Assembly: GCA_902806575.1 (NCBI GenBank)
Contig: CADCXD010000010.1
Coordinates: forward strand, 1,984,001 to 2,048,000
Direction: 5' to 3'
Source of the DNA: Jackrogersella multiformis
Taxonomy: Eukaryota; Ascomycota; Sordariomycetes; Xylariales; Hypoxylaceae
DNA: 64,000 nucleotides
A program made the position numbers and the translations under genes. Under the pieces are notes generated by a model that had not been told where the DNA came from, made no database searches, and saw nothing but the letters and a program-made list of their open reading frames with translations. Positions 49,801-61,774 of this stretch are shown piece by piece. The first letter of the stretch is position 1. Every line of letters starts with the position of its first letter.

Positions 49801-52800
49801 GGAATAAACGTTGCTCCTGTAAGAGAAGTTGATGGTAACAGGTAAACAGCTAAACGATATAAAGTATGTTGACTACTAGGTGCTGTTAGATTACTAAGGC
49901 AGATAACACAACCAAGTCTCGTTTATTGACCTATCGCATCAACAATATTTACACCTTAAGCTACCTATCCTAGGATTAATATAACTTCGCCGTATCGAAA
50001 GAGTGTTTATAAAGGTCTTAAAAGTCGAGGAATGTGACGTTATGATGGCACTTCAAGGTCTTCAAGAGTCACAAAATGTCCACCCCATGGTCGTGGACGG
50101 TAATTATGCTGTCATACAAGGCCACATAGACGACATGATTCAGAAGAGAGATCAGATATGGCAACTATGGGGTATTCTGGGAGGGTTTTTGTACCAATAG
50201 GACTCCCCGGTGTCTGGGCTGTCGGCTCTTCGGGCACGAAAAAAACGAGGAATCCTGTTGGACATTCGCTACGTGATTATGCTATTCAATAAGATTACGG
50301 TAATGACAATGGAGAAAAAGCTGGTTCGTCACAACTCTACCCCCCTTCTTATGGGTAGGTATGAGCTGGCATATTAGACAATAGTAATCGCTGCCGAACA
50401 CAGGCTGTAAGTTAATGTACAGGTGGTGGTTTGGTGTGTGATGGTCACCGGCAGAATTTGAGGATTCGCAGCGTAATAGAGGTAGAGAGTTATACAGACC
50501 TGGATAGATGACGAAAACGAAAGTGATGATGTAGGACTCAAGATTCATGACATGATAGTCGTTACATCTACCCTAGCTTAATCATCATAACTAACTTACT
50601 TTCTGTGTTGACATAGAGACACTACCCCTGACGATTGAAATTCATAGCTATGTCCAGTAAGATACCTAAACATATACTTTCACATAACTTAATACGCTAT
50701 AATATAAAGATTCATCCTGGTTATCTATTCTCTCTTTAATAGACGGAGCAATACTGTAACGCTAAGCCACATCCTACCATTGATCATTATGTAAGGATTG
50801 AGTGGCTTGTTAATACAAAGTCTGCATATTAAGGACAGGAATACCGCCCACCCGATCTAAGTTTAAATGCGAACATCAAAAAGTTAATAAAAAGGCAGGA
50901 TCTGATAGAATCACATGTAAGAAAGTTGTATTACTAAAAAAAGATTTTAGCAATAAAAGATAGCTAGAAAGTGGTGACTTCAAAAGGTGCTATAGATACC
51001 ACTGTTACTAAGAGAATAGGTGTCATATGATAAAAGGGGGAAATTCTAGATCGATAGATAACAAAACAATCAAGATATTCACCGATGTGCTTGGTACAGA
51101 CCGACCCTAGGTAGGTACTTGGAGGTAGCGATGCCGGGAACTAGAATGGTGCCCAGGTGCTGCGCCGGCATGCGCAGATGCGGTGCATAGCTGAGGCTGT
51201 GAAAATCAGATAGCCACAGAAGTGAATGGCAATGATCGAGACCTACCTGCAAGGACTTAATACAAATGTGACAGGTGGCGATATTAGAGCAGATGTTGAT
51301 TCGTCGAGAGTTGTGGCGGTTTTCTGCATCGCCATTCTGAATTCTCGTCGTGGAAAGGGGACAGAGTGGGGCGGCTGGGGTTTTGCTATTCTAGCGTAGA
51401 CCTAGTTCCCGATCAATAGGTATGTTTTGAAACAGATCGACCGGGAGTTAACAACGACGCGATTTTTCCATGATCTTGCAGTTGGCGGGCGAGTGTTGTA
51501 CCCAGGTAGCAAGCTGGCAGGTTGGGGTATCGGTTGACGCGCTCGACTCGTGCTTCTAATCGTTTATCGCATCGATAAACGCGCCCACTCGTTTGTGTGT
51601 ATCATTCGAATCCCAAGACTGATATATCTGGATATTATAAGGGTCGAAATACCTATGATCTAGTAGTCTTGCTGTCCACTGGTTAGGGTATCCTGCATTT
51701 CCATGAAGATCGCAAAATCATTGCTCCTCGTAATTCGAGATTTTCATCAAATGGCGATGGCTTGTTGCGTGGGCGCATACACTACGGATGAGATGCCTTT
51801 TATATGAAAAGGAGGAAAATGATAAAAGGGTGGCAGCTTCGCGTCTATCTCGTGTCAAACTCGCGCCTGCAGCACAAATCAAGCGCGATGTTGCACAGGG
51901 GACACCAGCCACTGATTTTTAGAGGACTGCAATTCCCATTGGTTGCCACATAGTGCCGAGCCTCTTAGCGGACTTTCTGCCCTTTTATACCCCACCTGTC
52001 GTCCGTTTCCTTCCTCTTAGCCCTGTCACCCGGCGCTTCTCTTCTCTTCCCCCACAATGTTTCAACTTCTCCCACTGGCTGATAGGACAGGACGGTGAGA
52101 CGGTTGCAGAAGACTTGCATCGAACACCATGCAGGTCCCTCTTCAACCGGCCACTCATTGTTCTCATCGCGGTCTATTTTAACTGTCGCGTCTGCTATTT
52201 GTTCTTTTCTAGACTTCTCTGCTATCCGCAGCTGCATGACGACTTGCAGATGCGCAGACGCACTAAGGTCGTGAGAATGACTCACTTGCCAACCATTCCC
52301 TATCTGCTCGACTTTTCTGATGTCTAGTAGAGATCTAGGAGGGACCATGTCGTAGAACGTGGGAGGCGGGTCAAATATTCTGTATAGCACCGGGGAGAAG
52401 GTGCTCAGTAGGTATAACATGCGTCTCCGGCCTTCGCGGGCCCGGTTGAGCTGTGACCGGTTTTCTTTCTTTCCTCAATACCAGGTGTCACTGTCTGATT
52501 GATTGCCTTGTTTCCGAGTCAATCATATCATTGAATCATATCGTTACTACTGCAAGCAAGACTACGAGCTTACAGCAGAATCGCATGACCTGCGAATAAC
52601 CTCACCTTAGCGTCTTGTGCCTGCAGTGAGGCTCTTTTATCAACTAGTTAATCAATCTTTATTCCAATATTTGTTTACTATCTTATATCCAAATTAAGTA
52701 TCTGCACAGATCTACAGAGATATCGTTGACCATATTCTATTGACACCAATTTTAAATCGTCTACATCGCCTTCGTGATCATAGGTAGTCCACCACTCGGA

Positions 52801-52860
52801 CTTCTCTCAAACCAAACACCACAATCTCGATAAGACCTGCCTCAGCGACATGCAAAAGCT
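46880..52860. other. Long intergenic stretch (6 kb)
   Basis: No intact gene is supported. The left part holds the promoter and leader of the DUF6536 gene. Possible relic frames lie at 49498-50200 (listed separately). AT-rich DNA lies at about 50560-51060. The final 350 bases are the leader/promoter side of the F-box gene. Confidence 0.5.
49498..50200 (+). pseudogene. Hypothetical gene or relic, two open frames
   Basis: An ATG-started frame of 115 codons (49498-49845) with WWLLRSDDPKKF and a later Asp/Ala/Ser-rich part is followed at about 49980-50200 by a second frame with coding-like composition (MALQGLQESQNVHPMVVDG, then DMIQKRDQIWQLWG). A GTAAAC donor at the end of the first could start an intron, but I could not join the two without meeting a stop. 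No family is recognised; either a decayed gene or chance. Confidence 0.25.
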
Positions 52861-55155
52861 ATGGCAACAGGACCGCAAGCATTCTATTGCCTGTGGCAGA
52901 AAGAGCAGATCCGCGAGAAGCTCTTCGAATTTCTATCAAAGAAGGATATCTGCAATGTTAGGCTCGCATCTTCAGCGTGCTGCAACCTCGTCACCAAACG
53001 GCTATTCTTACGAACTCACCTGACTTTTACGGCACATACCTTCACTCGGCAGAGCAGAATCGAAGCACTGTCGAAAGTAGGCCAGCATATAGAACATCTT
53101 ACCTTTTACTTTCCGCATTCAGATGCTACCTTCTTACCCCCGCTAATTCACCCCGAAAGTGGGCGTGAGATCAGTTTCTTATACAAGCCTCATACCTCGA
53201 TGGCTTCAGTTCTAGAGAGGCCAAAGTTTGCCAACTCGGGGCTCGGCGAGATGCTCACAGATCAGTATCCGCCATTGTTTCACGCTGCTTCTAATGTGCC
53301 GTCTTTCATTAACGCGATGAAACACTTACCAAATATGAGGCACCTTACCATCAAGACGCCAGGCCAAGACCCAAGGGAGAGATACCGAAGGGATATTGTC
53401 GACTATGCACTTATTAGTCTCCGAATCTCATTAGAACGGACACCTATGAGGAGGCTTATAAAGCTTTCGCTCTCGTCAGTCCATCCCTCCGCCTTTATCT
53501 ATCTGCGGCATGTCATAGGTTTCGGTTGTCTTCCATCAGCAGCCCGGCGGTGGAGGCAGATTCGGAAGTTGCATATCTCGGTAGAATCATGGGACTTTTA
53601 CGGCCCTTCGCCCGGACTTGATCATCTCAAGATGATCGATGACTATATTCGCGACTTCTCGGCGAGCTTGGAGAAGTTGACATTTACTTGGCTAGGCCAG
53701 AAGGGACCCTGCCCACTATCACTGGCAGCTGACCCATTATTTGCGCCGCCGCGGAGCTCACAAAAGCTCTTCCATGAGGTCACTTCACCTATGTCACCGT
53801 TACCGCCGGCCCCGTCGAAGAAGCCTATCGTCTTCCGGAAGCTGCGCTACATGGCCATTCGGAACGCCACCATGAACTCGCCGCAAGTGGCTGATATGGT
53901 TGAGGCACATCAGCATAGCGTCCGCGAGTATGACTTTGAGAATACTGTTCTAATAAATAACGGCAGCTGGGATGATGCTTTAGAACCTCTGATGAACAAT
54001 ACCTCTCGTGGTGGGCGTTGGACTCGGCACTCGATGGCAACCATCTCCGAAGAAGACGCAAGCATACATTCCCGGGATGTGATAGACCAATTGTCAGAGG
54101 ATTCGCCAGCTGTCTCGGCAGTGTTACAGGAGCTTCTGAATATCGACCTAAACGACGGTGAAGGTGAAGAAGATGACCGTCCGCAGCAAGACGATGCCTT
54201 TGAACTGCCTTCAGACCTAGAAGCTGCTCGGCAAGCTAGTCTTTCACATCCAAACAAACTCAAGAAGCGTCGCGTTACAAAGCGGCGTCTCAGGAAGAAG
54301 CATAGGCACGAGCATCATACGGATGATGAGCATGAGCATCGCGAGCGACACCATCGCCGGCAGCCCTCTGAAGATTCTATAGACCAACCTCGCGATGAAC
54401 CTCGCCGTCATCGCCGCCACCGCCACGAGAAGACCAAGGAGCCATTGAAAGAGCTATCGGATAATTATCCTCATATTGATAGCTATCAGCCTTCGGATGA
54501 ATCCCTTAGGAGTCCTCAAGAACCACCACTATTATCCATCTCAACTCAATCCCCTCGACCTCGCTTGTTTGGTGAGGTCGAGAGCGTCTACTCTACGTCA
54601 TCACGTCGACTCTTCGGCGAAGTGTCACTCTCCAACCCGGGTTCCGAGCCGGAGCTCACCAACTCACCTATCGATGAGTCAGACTCGATGATTGACGAGT
54701 ATTTCCGCCCTAGCACCCCCACAACTACGCCGATGGATATATCGGCCCCAATTCTGAGCACCGCGCCTAGCATGCCAATCCTACTAGGTCCCACCGTCTA
54801 CGATCCTACTGCGGAGCTGTGTTCTGAGATCTCGGCCGTGCAGCGCGACATCGAGGCAGAGGAAGCAATAAGGCTGGTGGCTGAAGATGCTGAGATGCAA
54901 ACAAGTGCTTTGAAGAGGGCAAAGGAGCTCGTGCTTAGTCGTCTAGGCAGCCAATTTTCTTCCAGCAGTAGCGTCTACAGCAAGAAGAGTAGCGCCGGCC
55001 CTAAGAAGGAGGGTTTCGGCGCTGTAAGCTTCCTGAGCAGCTCGAGGTTCCGGGACGGCTTGTTCGGGAAAAGCACCCCTGTCGTAAGTGGTGCCTTGCA
55101 ACCAATGCAGGACCATAGAAGTATGGATGTGCCGATCTTGCTCAGTCGGGGTTGA
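52861..55155 (+). CDS. F-box domain protein
   Basis: Probable substrate-receptor subunit of an SCF ubiquitin ligase. Single exon, 764 residues, good start context (AAAGCTATGGCA). The N-terminal F-box-like segment is at about residues 12-55 (REKLFEFLSKKDICNVRLAS), followed by a conserved central region (about 75-370) that probably forms leucine-rich-repeat-like helices and strands, for example NMRHLTIKTPGQDPRERYRR and LEKLTFTWLGQKGPCPL. The second half is low-complexity: an acidic patch, a long Arg/His-rich stretch near 460-530, then Ser/Pro-rich sequence, so it is probably disordered and possibly nuclear. Intact and conserved in style with other Sordariomycete proteins; substrates unknown. 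Confidence 0.85.
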   Translation: MATGPQAFYCLWQKEQIREKLFEFLSKKDICNVRLASSACCNLVTKRLFLRTHLTFTAHTFTRQSRIEALSKVGQHIEHLTFYFPHSDATFLPPLIHPESGREISFLYKPHTSMASVLERPKFANSGLGEMLTDQYPPLFHAASNVPSFINAMKHLPNMRHLTIKTPGQDPRERYRRDIVDYALISLRISLERTPMRRLIKLSLSSVHPSAFIYLRHVIGFGCLPSAARRWRQIRKLHISVESWDFYGPSPGLDHLKMIDDYIRDFSASLEKLTFTWLGQKGPCPLSLAADPLFAPPRSSQKLFHEVTSPMSPLPPAPSKKPIVFRKLRYMAIRNATMNSPQVADMVEAHQHSVREYDFENTVLINNGSWDDALEPLMNNTSRGGRWTRHSMATISEEDASIHSRDVIDQLSEDSPAVSAVLQELLNIDLNDGEGEEDDRPQQDDAFELPSDLEAARQASLSHPNKLKKRRVTKRRLRKKHRHEHHTDDEHEHRERHHRRQPSEDSIDQPRDEPRRHRRHRHEKTKEPLKELSDNYPHIDSYQPSDESLRSPQEPPLLSISTQSPRPRLFGEVESVYSTSSRRLFGEVSLSNPGSEPELTNSPIDESDSMIDEYFRPSTPTTTPMDISAPILSTAPSMPILLGPTVYDPTAELCSEISAVQRDIEAEEAIRLVAEDAEMQTSALKRAKELVLSRLGSQFSSSSSVYSKKSSAGPKKEGFGAVSFLSSSRFRDGLFGKSTPVVSGALQPMQDHRSMDVPILLSRG

Positions 55156-55688
55156 TGATAACTAGAGATATGATGCGACGCAATGCGCTTATGACTTGTA
55201 ATGACTATGACACTTATTTATTTTCTTGTCTATTTTGATGAACGAATATTACATTCTTTTTGAATGCCTAATTATGTACTATTATTTTTATGTGACAGTA
55301 TCCTCTGTATTAGAACAACAAGATAGGTTGCATTTACCGGTAGGGTGCAAATGAAGGTAGCAGATTCATAGGTACCTTTTGCTAACACACCTTAGTCCGC
55401 TAATTGTTAACTAGGTCATCAGTAGACATCTTTACGAACTTGTATGACCTTCGCACCGCATTTACATATCAGATGATTAGTGGGTAGCTCATTCAAACTT
55501 TCGACGGCAAATTCCAGTGTAGCTACCTAAATGATACCCCTCTGAGTACTTAGGGTCTTTTTTGTGCGTCGTGTTGAGATTAAGAGGGAGTGCCCTCTCG
55601 GGGTGGATAATCTTACATGCTCTGAATTCCTAGATATTTCATCCCGACGACGAATCACCTATACCTACATAGACCTCTACGCACAATA
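55156..55688. other. Intergenic stretch
   Basis: 3' flank of the F-box gene and upstream flank of the dehydrogenase pseudogene. AT-rich with nothing recognisable. Confidence 0.6.
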
Positions 55689-56428
55689 ATGGGCCTAATC
55701 GCATCTCTCCTCTCAACCTTCGGCCCAAGCACAGCGCTGTACACGGCGTATTCAGCGCCCCTCTTCTTCTGGTCGCATGTGCCGCCGTAAATCTCCGGCG
55801 ACGACTCCCTGACCACGCGCTTCCTGCACGCGACGAAGGGCAACTGGCGTGGGCCCTCGTGCCGACGCTAGCGCCCCCGTCCCCAGGGCGCTTTGCATCG
55901 AGCTCGCCGCCAGATACCCGGAGAACAAGTACCGCGTCGTGGTCGCGGACACCGGGGACTGCGTGGCGGACGAGGCGTTCGCGGCCCGCGTTGCGAGGTC
56001 GCTGGGCGGTGTCAATTTGACCGTGGTGGTTAATAGCGTGGATAAAGTCGGTAGCGTTGGGGCTCTGAGCACCGCGTTCCGACGCCGTTGGTTACTGCGG
56101 TGATGCCGCTTCTTAGGCGCAATGCGCCAGGTTTGTGGCCAACGTGGCCTCCCCGTCCCTAGCGGCCGGTAACGTCGGAACGACACGGTGTTCCTTTTGC
56201 GAGGCGTCGAAGGCGTTCTCGCAGAATGACTCCGATGTCGACTTTGTGTGCCGCCTTCTAGGTGAGGTTGCGGGTAGTGGACAGGGAGTATCTCTCTTGT
56301 GCCCGACGCCGCGGGGCGTGGCGAAGGCGATGCTGGCGCACGCGGGTTGCGGTAGCTGGAGGTCTGCCTCGTATCCTTATTTGCCACATAGTCTACGAGA
56401 ATATGCTTCCGAGGTGGGCTATGAATAA
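55689..56428 (+). pseudogene. Short-chain dehydrogenase/reductase pseudogene (17-beta-HSD / 3-ketoacyl reductase-like)
   Basis: Remains of an ER-type SDR. The N-terminal membrane segment is intact (MGLIASLLSTFGPSTALYTA from 55689), then an in-frame TAA stands where CAA is expected (55787-55789). The reading resumes with RFLHATKGNW and a frame-shifted ALV block, where the nucleotide-binding TGxxxGxG loop is replaced by sequence lacking its glycines. ELAA then runs straight into RYPENKYRVVVAD, consistent with deletion of about 25 codons between short direct repeats. After VNLTVVVNSV the frame shifts again, and the catalytic YxxxK now reads CEASK, so the tyrosine is gone, with another deletion right after it. 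The frame then runs open to a stop at 56428. Non-functional with high certainty; GC-rich like atg5. Confidence 0.8.
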
Positions 56429-57414
56429 AGTTTAAGCTGTTGTTGAGGGGATAAAGATATTAAAGGGATGTCAATGAGAAGGGGTGAACATATTGGCCTA
56501 TGCGAGCTGGTGTAGTGTTCTACTGATGAATACTATTAGAGAAGAGCTTCCTGTTGGGAAAGGATATTTTAAAATAGGTGAAAGACTTCTAATGATTGTG
56601 ATGTGAAATGTGATAGCCTTCATAGTGACGACTGAACATGCAAATACGGACGGGGCTTGAGCTTAGGATCACTAGCTAGGCATATGCGAGAGACAGGAAA
56701 TCTGGAATGGAGTTAATGATCGGGTTTAATATTCAAGGCTATAAAAGTATGTATGCCATCTAAATCTTACCTAGTCGGTAAGGTAGAAGCTAATAGTCTA
56801 GATGTAGGTAAGTTTGCTAGACTAAAGTCCGAATATGTCCCCGGTATTGCCCACTTTTACGGTAGCTATCCGGTCGACTTTGTGGGGCCGACAGGGCCGG
56901 ACACCTCCATTTTTGTAAACTGTCTGGATCGTTATTGGATGGTAGTCGTGTAACACCGGCACATGATTGCCAAAACGCCGAAAGTAGACTGAACTCGGTT
57001 TAATTGAAACACTGCTAAGGTCGCGATGAACGGTAAGAAATTTGAACAAGCCTGAGCTAGAAAGAAGAAATATATCCTCTTCTAATAGTGAGAGAAGACA
57101 ATACTGAGAGACAGAGGATCAAGAAAATCTTTTAATGGAGTAGTAATAGTCTGCTCCTACACAAGCCACTTAAGCCATTTAAAAGCCACATTATTTTATT
57201 AGCCACATCTCTCATGCTCTTCAGCTGCTGTGGGGCGTTTATGTAATCAAGAGGATAAAGTGAAATCCTGTGTGTTGCACTGAAGCTTAAAACCTTCACA
57301 ATACAACAACCATTATCCCCATACTACACTGCCTAGCTGCTCTATGAATAGGGCTCTACGAAATACAGTAACTCGCTAATATGTCGAATACGATGAACCG
57401 AATGGTGATACCCC
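56429..57414. other. Intergenic stretch between two pseudogenes
   Basis: No gene supported; mostly AT-rich DNA with short meaningless frames. Confidence 0.6.
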
Positions 57415-58649
57415 ATGACTTCCGAAGCATCCGCGCTGGAAGAAGCTAACAACAATCAATGGCCGGGCGCTGGCGAACTTGACATAGATCATCTGCTGAG
57501 CCTTGCTCTTTCACATAGGAACGACGTCGTCTTTGTTGGCGTTGGTGGCGCCGAAAATACGAAAAAGCAGCTCGCCTGCACTCGATGCTTCACCCAGAAG
57601 CTGCGCAAGAGTCAAGGGCGCATTTACGATCGCTGTTCGTCCGCTAGCCTTAAATATACCTTTGGCCGGTAACCGCAACGAATGGAAAGGCCGGTGCATC
57701 GCAATACCTCGAAGTTTCGACCCCAGTAGTTGGGTCACGGTACCAACCGGGGAAATAATGATCGCGCGCGATTAAGAGAACAACGGTTGCACACACTCCC
57801 ACGTATCACCTCCTGATGCGCCCTCGGACTCCGGCGGTTCTACGACACAATCCACCCCATATTCGGCTTCGAGACTTGACAGCTAGTCAAGGTCTAGTCT
57901 TTCTAGAGATTTGTCGACTGCAGATCTTGGAAATCCGGACAATAAGAGAGGAAATGGCAATTACACGTCAAGCTCGGTGCTAGAAGACACTAGCGCTAAT
58001 ATTCTATCCCATAATGGTCATATAACTGCTGAATTTGACCTCTCGAAGACCTAGTCGAACTGCTCTCTAAATCATATCTCGAGCTTTACCAATGCCTTAC
58101 TTCGGTCAAGGCCGTGGAAAAGATTAAGAAAGAGAAGCTGCGGACCAAATCCCGCCAAATCGAGGTGCCCATTGATACTAAGTGATCGGAACACATGCTC
58201 TAACCTACGGAGAGCTTCACTGATGCTCTCTAAAGCTACGTTGGCACTGTTACAGATACAAATGACACATTGCACGTGATAGATACTGAAGGTGAGCAAC
58301 TGGATATAGACAACCCCATTCAAGTCGACATAGCGACTAGTCTTATGATAGCCAGCTGCTATACAGGGCTTCTGCAGATCTTCGAAGTAGCCGTGTTCGT
58401 AGTCGAGACCGTTAGGGAGATGGACTGTCCCGGTACCTATGTTCAAATTAAAATTGAGAATTTTATTCTGCGAAAGATAAATACTACTATGCCCGCTTGT
58501 TAGGGCAATACGTTTTGCACTTGCTGGGTGGAATCTCGGGAGCGGTAGACGCGGCGGTGGAATCACGACAGCCGTATGCTCGAGCTATTGCTGAAGCCCG
58601 GAGGATCGAGGCGAAGCTGAAGGAACGTATCTTGACAACTCTGCGTTGA
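57415..58649 (+). pseudogene. Degenerate Zn2Cys6 transcription factor (AflR-like layout)
   Basis: From an ATG at 57415 a frame of 85 codons reaches a zinc-cluster remnant, LACTRCFTQKLRK ... IYDRCSSASLKYTFG. Aligned to the family, the cysteines at positions 1, 2 and 5 remain, while positions 3, 4 and 6 are Lys, Tyr and Tyr; two of these are TGY-to-TAY changes. Downstream, broken by several stops, are a basic helical stretch (about 58050-58185) and a C-terminal block (58275-58500) with ATSLMIASCYTGLLQIF, typical of the ligand/activation end of AflR-type regulators, then a last frame ending EARRIEAKLKERI at 58649. Two stops in the middle (near 58200 and 58230) look like CAA-to-TAA. It cannot work as a regulator. 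It is next to the dehydrogenase pseudogene on the same strand. Confidence 0.7.
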
Positions 58650-59715
58650 GGCTAAGGATAGTGTTCTTATTTTCGTGCTACGAAGAGCTTCTCTACTTCA
58701 ATTTAGGGCAGACACCAACCCAATTCTGGATTATTAGGGAGCTGAGGTACTCGATCAGACGTCAAAATATAACCACAGTGTTAAAGTATCTACTCAGTTT
58801 CTAAGGTGAATTATAATCTTGGCATTACTACGATATTGCCAAGAACTCATATGCCTCAACTAAAACCAATTCCCGAGAGTAGGAGTCTCACATTCCTCTG
58901 CCACACTCCTTCGCTATGTATGTGGCTAAGGGGTAAAATAGGGTTGGCTTACTCCATGAGACTTAACCCCTTACTACAGGTCGTTAAACCAGCAATCCTT
59001 AGTACCCTCCACAACTCTATGATTGTTCAAGTTACAGCAAGTAAATTCCAAGCTGTGGGGTAGACTAAGGTCTATTATACCTTTACATACCTACGTAAGT
59101 AGGTAGAATGACATCAATGTCTTATGATTATATACGATTCTTAAATATGGCCTTTTATAACTACCTAGGTACATCCAATCGACCGCAACGAGTTTAATGA
59201 TGAGATATTCACCCAGATATGTTAATGTTCTCCCCTGTGATCTAGCTACCTAGTGAGATAATTTATTCTACCAACTTTCTGGGCTCTTCGGCTAGGAGGG
59301 CATTCGGTAACTCAGGGACACCTATACTCCAAGCAAACACATAAAGAAAAGCTTGGGCGAGAAGATTAGGAACAACGATAAAAAAACTAACCTAGTGCGA
59401 TCCTTAGTGGCATGGTGAAGCCAAGCCTTTTTTTATATGGATCTCGACTTTTGGATTGTTTGAAATCTCGATATAAAGGATCCATACCCCAGATAATCAC
59501 ATGTTGAAACTTGCAGCTCACTAATTACACCGCATTCTGAGATATTTATAGTCGGAATTCTATTAATTTGAAGCGCAAGCGTATTCGAGGGGGGAAACCA
59601 CCTTAGATCTCTTGGTTGAATATTGTGGAGCGTCCAGGTCGCCTCGGATTATCCCCATCTTCAGATTGACCGCGCGCTTGCTTAACGTACTTCGTCTTGA
59701 CAAGGTAGAAAGGAT
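58650..59715. other. Intergenic stretch
   Basis: No gene supported. It contains one TACCTAGGTA site near 59162 and the promoter side of the secreted orphan gene. Confidence 0.6.
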
Positions 59716-60437
59716 ATGGGCTACCAAAAGTCGCTGCTTGCTCTCTTCAAGTTCGTCGCTGTGACTTGGGCGGCAGTTTTAACGCAACCAGCATTGTTCC
59801 ATAGTACTTCCGTCGTCACTATCCCCAGCAATGACGTATCATCGCCGGCTAGTAGCACGAAGCGAGCAACCAACTTTTTCCGCTACATGACAGAAAGGGG
59901 TTATTTTAGCTTCGGATGGTACATTTCCCCCCCGCACACGATCCACGTTTATACCTCGAACACTGACATAACATCTATAGGTGGGTATCGGCGGATGGCA
60001 ACGGGAACGCCTCACAGTGCCAGCCAGACTCGCATTCATTCCACTGGATAGAACTCGCCGAGACGAAATCGTGTGACGAGGAGGCAGGGAGTTGCTTGTA
60101 CCGTATGCAAAACGTACTCATCCAACAACCAGACGATGTAGTGTCTACGGGATTCTCGGGTGAATCGTTAGAATACATCATGCAGTCGATTGTGTCAAGG
60201 GATGGAGACTATGATCGGATAGCATTGACGTATATCGACGATAATGGGGACCATATCTACGGGATAAGCACTATGCAGAAGTTAAGCGGCAGGAAGCTTA
60301 CGGCGAAGGAGTGCCAGAAGGCATTAAGGACGCTGAAGCGTTATTATGAGTTATACGATATTGATTTAGGCTTTGAGATCGGAAATCCATGTACGCAAGT
60401 TATGAATACGGACCATGGTGAGATTTCGGAGTTATAG
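59716..60437 (+). CDS. Predicted secreted protein, orphan
   Basis: Two exons, 59716-59918 and 59981-60437, joined by a 62-nt intron (donor GTACAT, branch CTGAC, acceptor TATAG, phase 2), giving 219 residues. Without the splice the first frame ends at 60051 and the second has no good start, so the intron is well supported. The N-terminus has a positive residue and a hydrophobic core (LLALFKFVAVTWAAVL) like a signal peptide. The mature part has five cysteines, a WWVSADGNGNASQCQ segment and a helical C-terminal half rich in Asp/Glu and Tyr. No family is recognised. Its setting among decayed genes, small size and secretion signal would fit an effector-like or host-interaction protein, but that is only inference. 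Confidence 0.6.
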
Positions 60438-61774
60438 TTACCATTTTTATAGCCCATCGTATCAATTAACAACCGTCCAAAGTTCGACACTTGATTAAGA
60501 AGATATGTTAATTAGAGGAGTGGCTACTGAATTTCCAATTGGAAGAACCACCTATTAAGTTAATTCATTAGATAGGATCCTAGTAATGTTCAGCACGATT
60601 CTCACCACATTACCATCCTTTTAAACTTGGATTATGTAACGAATACGAAATGAATACCTAGGTAGTAACAGGTAAACAATATGGTATTAAGGCCGAGGTT
60701 ATCTAATTGTTCGAAATAGCCAGATCCTACCTAGGTAGTAATCAGGTATGTAAAAATTTTAAGGCGACAAGGAAAGCGACGAGATTAGAATATAGCAAGC
60801 TTCTAATTCACGATCACCCCTGTTAAAATCAAATGGTACACCCATAGGTTAAGAGAGGACATAATTGGAGTTAAGGCCACAACGGTATGGAGGTCACCCT
60901 TATTAGTATGATTATAGATAAGGTTCTAAGAGAACTCCAGTGGGAATTAAATAAGAGATAAAGATGTTACATAGGTAGATAATTGAGAACCCCTTATTTT
61001 TGATTAGTACCTACTGATACTTAATACATTTGCTACATACCTATGTTAAGGAGGACTTTACTTTTAGGGGAAGGTACCTAATGCGAGCTTTTAAGTCCGA
61101 CGATTTTCCAGATCTTCAAGTCGATTCTCGAAAGCTACCTAGGTACTATTATCTAATCTAGTCATATATTGAAGTTTTCAACGCAGATTAAGTGTCAACT
61201 TGAAATGATAATATGCAAAAAAGTTAAGTATTAATTACTTAATGATTGGTTATGAATTTATTACATATTTGGTACTCGGGAATCGCTAAGAAAAGTATAA
61301 TGCTTAGTAAACTAATAACCTTTGATAAATTAGGGGATATTTTGCGAGTGAAGTACCTAAGGTTTCATTACTACCTAGTTATGGCACGGGGATCTTTAAA
61401 ACGAGAAGTAGGATACCATTTGTACCTCCTAGGTAAGTAAGTTTCATTGTGTGGCTTTCGGGCGTCGAGCTAATGGCATATACGTACCTACATACTACTG
61501 TAACCTAACGAATTTTGCATCGTTGTAGTGATTAAAGTGTTGATTATTATGAGGATGTACGAACCTAAATAATAATTCATTTCGTAAAACCTGTTCTTAC
61601 AGTTTATAGCACTAATCTTAATAGGTTAAATATATCGGGTGTTCGTAACTTGTGGCTAATAAATGGTTCAATAGGGTAGTTTAGTTTACACGTGATATAA
61701 TTTATATATAAATTGGCGTGAAACCTATTCTGAGACTCTTCAATATCATCATTTGAATATAGAAATATACAAAG
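60438..61774. other. AT-rich intergenic stretch
   Basis: Clearly AT-rich, without supported genes. It holds TACCTAGGTA sites at about 60656, 60728 and 61137. The composition would fit old RIP-mutated DNA or simply AT-rich spacer. Confidence 0.55.

Noticed and set aside
55752..56387. 211-codon frame antisense to the dehydrogenase pseudogene
   Set aside because: Arg/Pro/Ser/Thr-rich low-complexity reading of GC-rich DNA; the SDR motifs are on the plus strand.
58072..58566. 164-codon frame on the minus strand
   Set aside because: Overlaps the regulator relic, whose plus-strand reading shows recognisable family blocks; the antisense protein resembles nothing.
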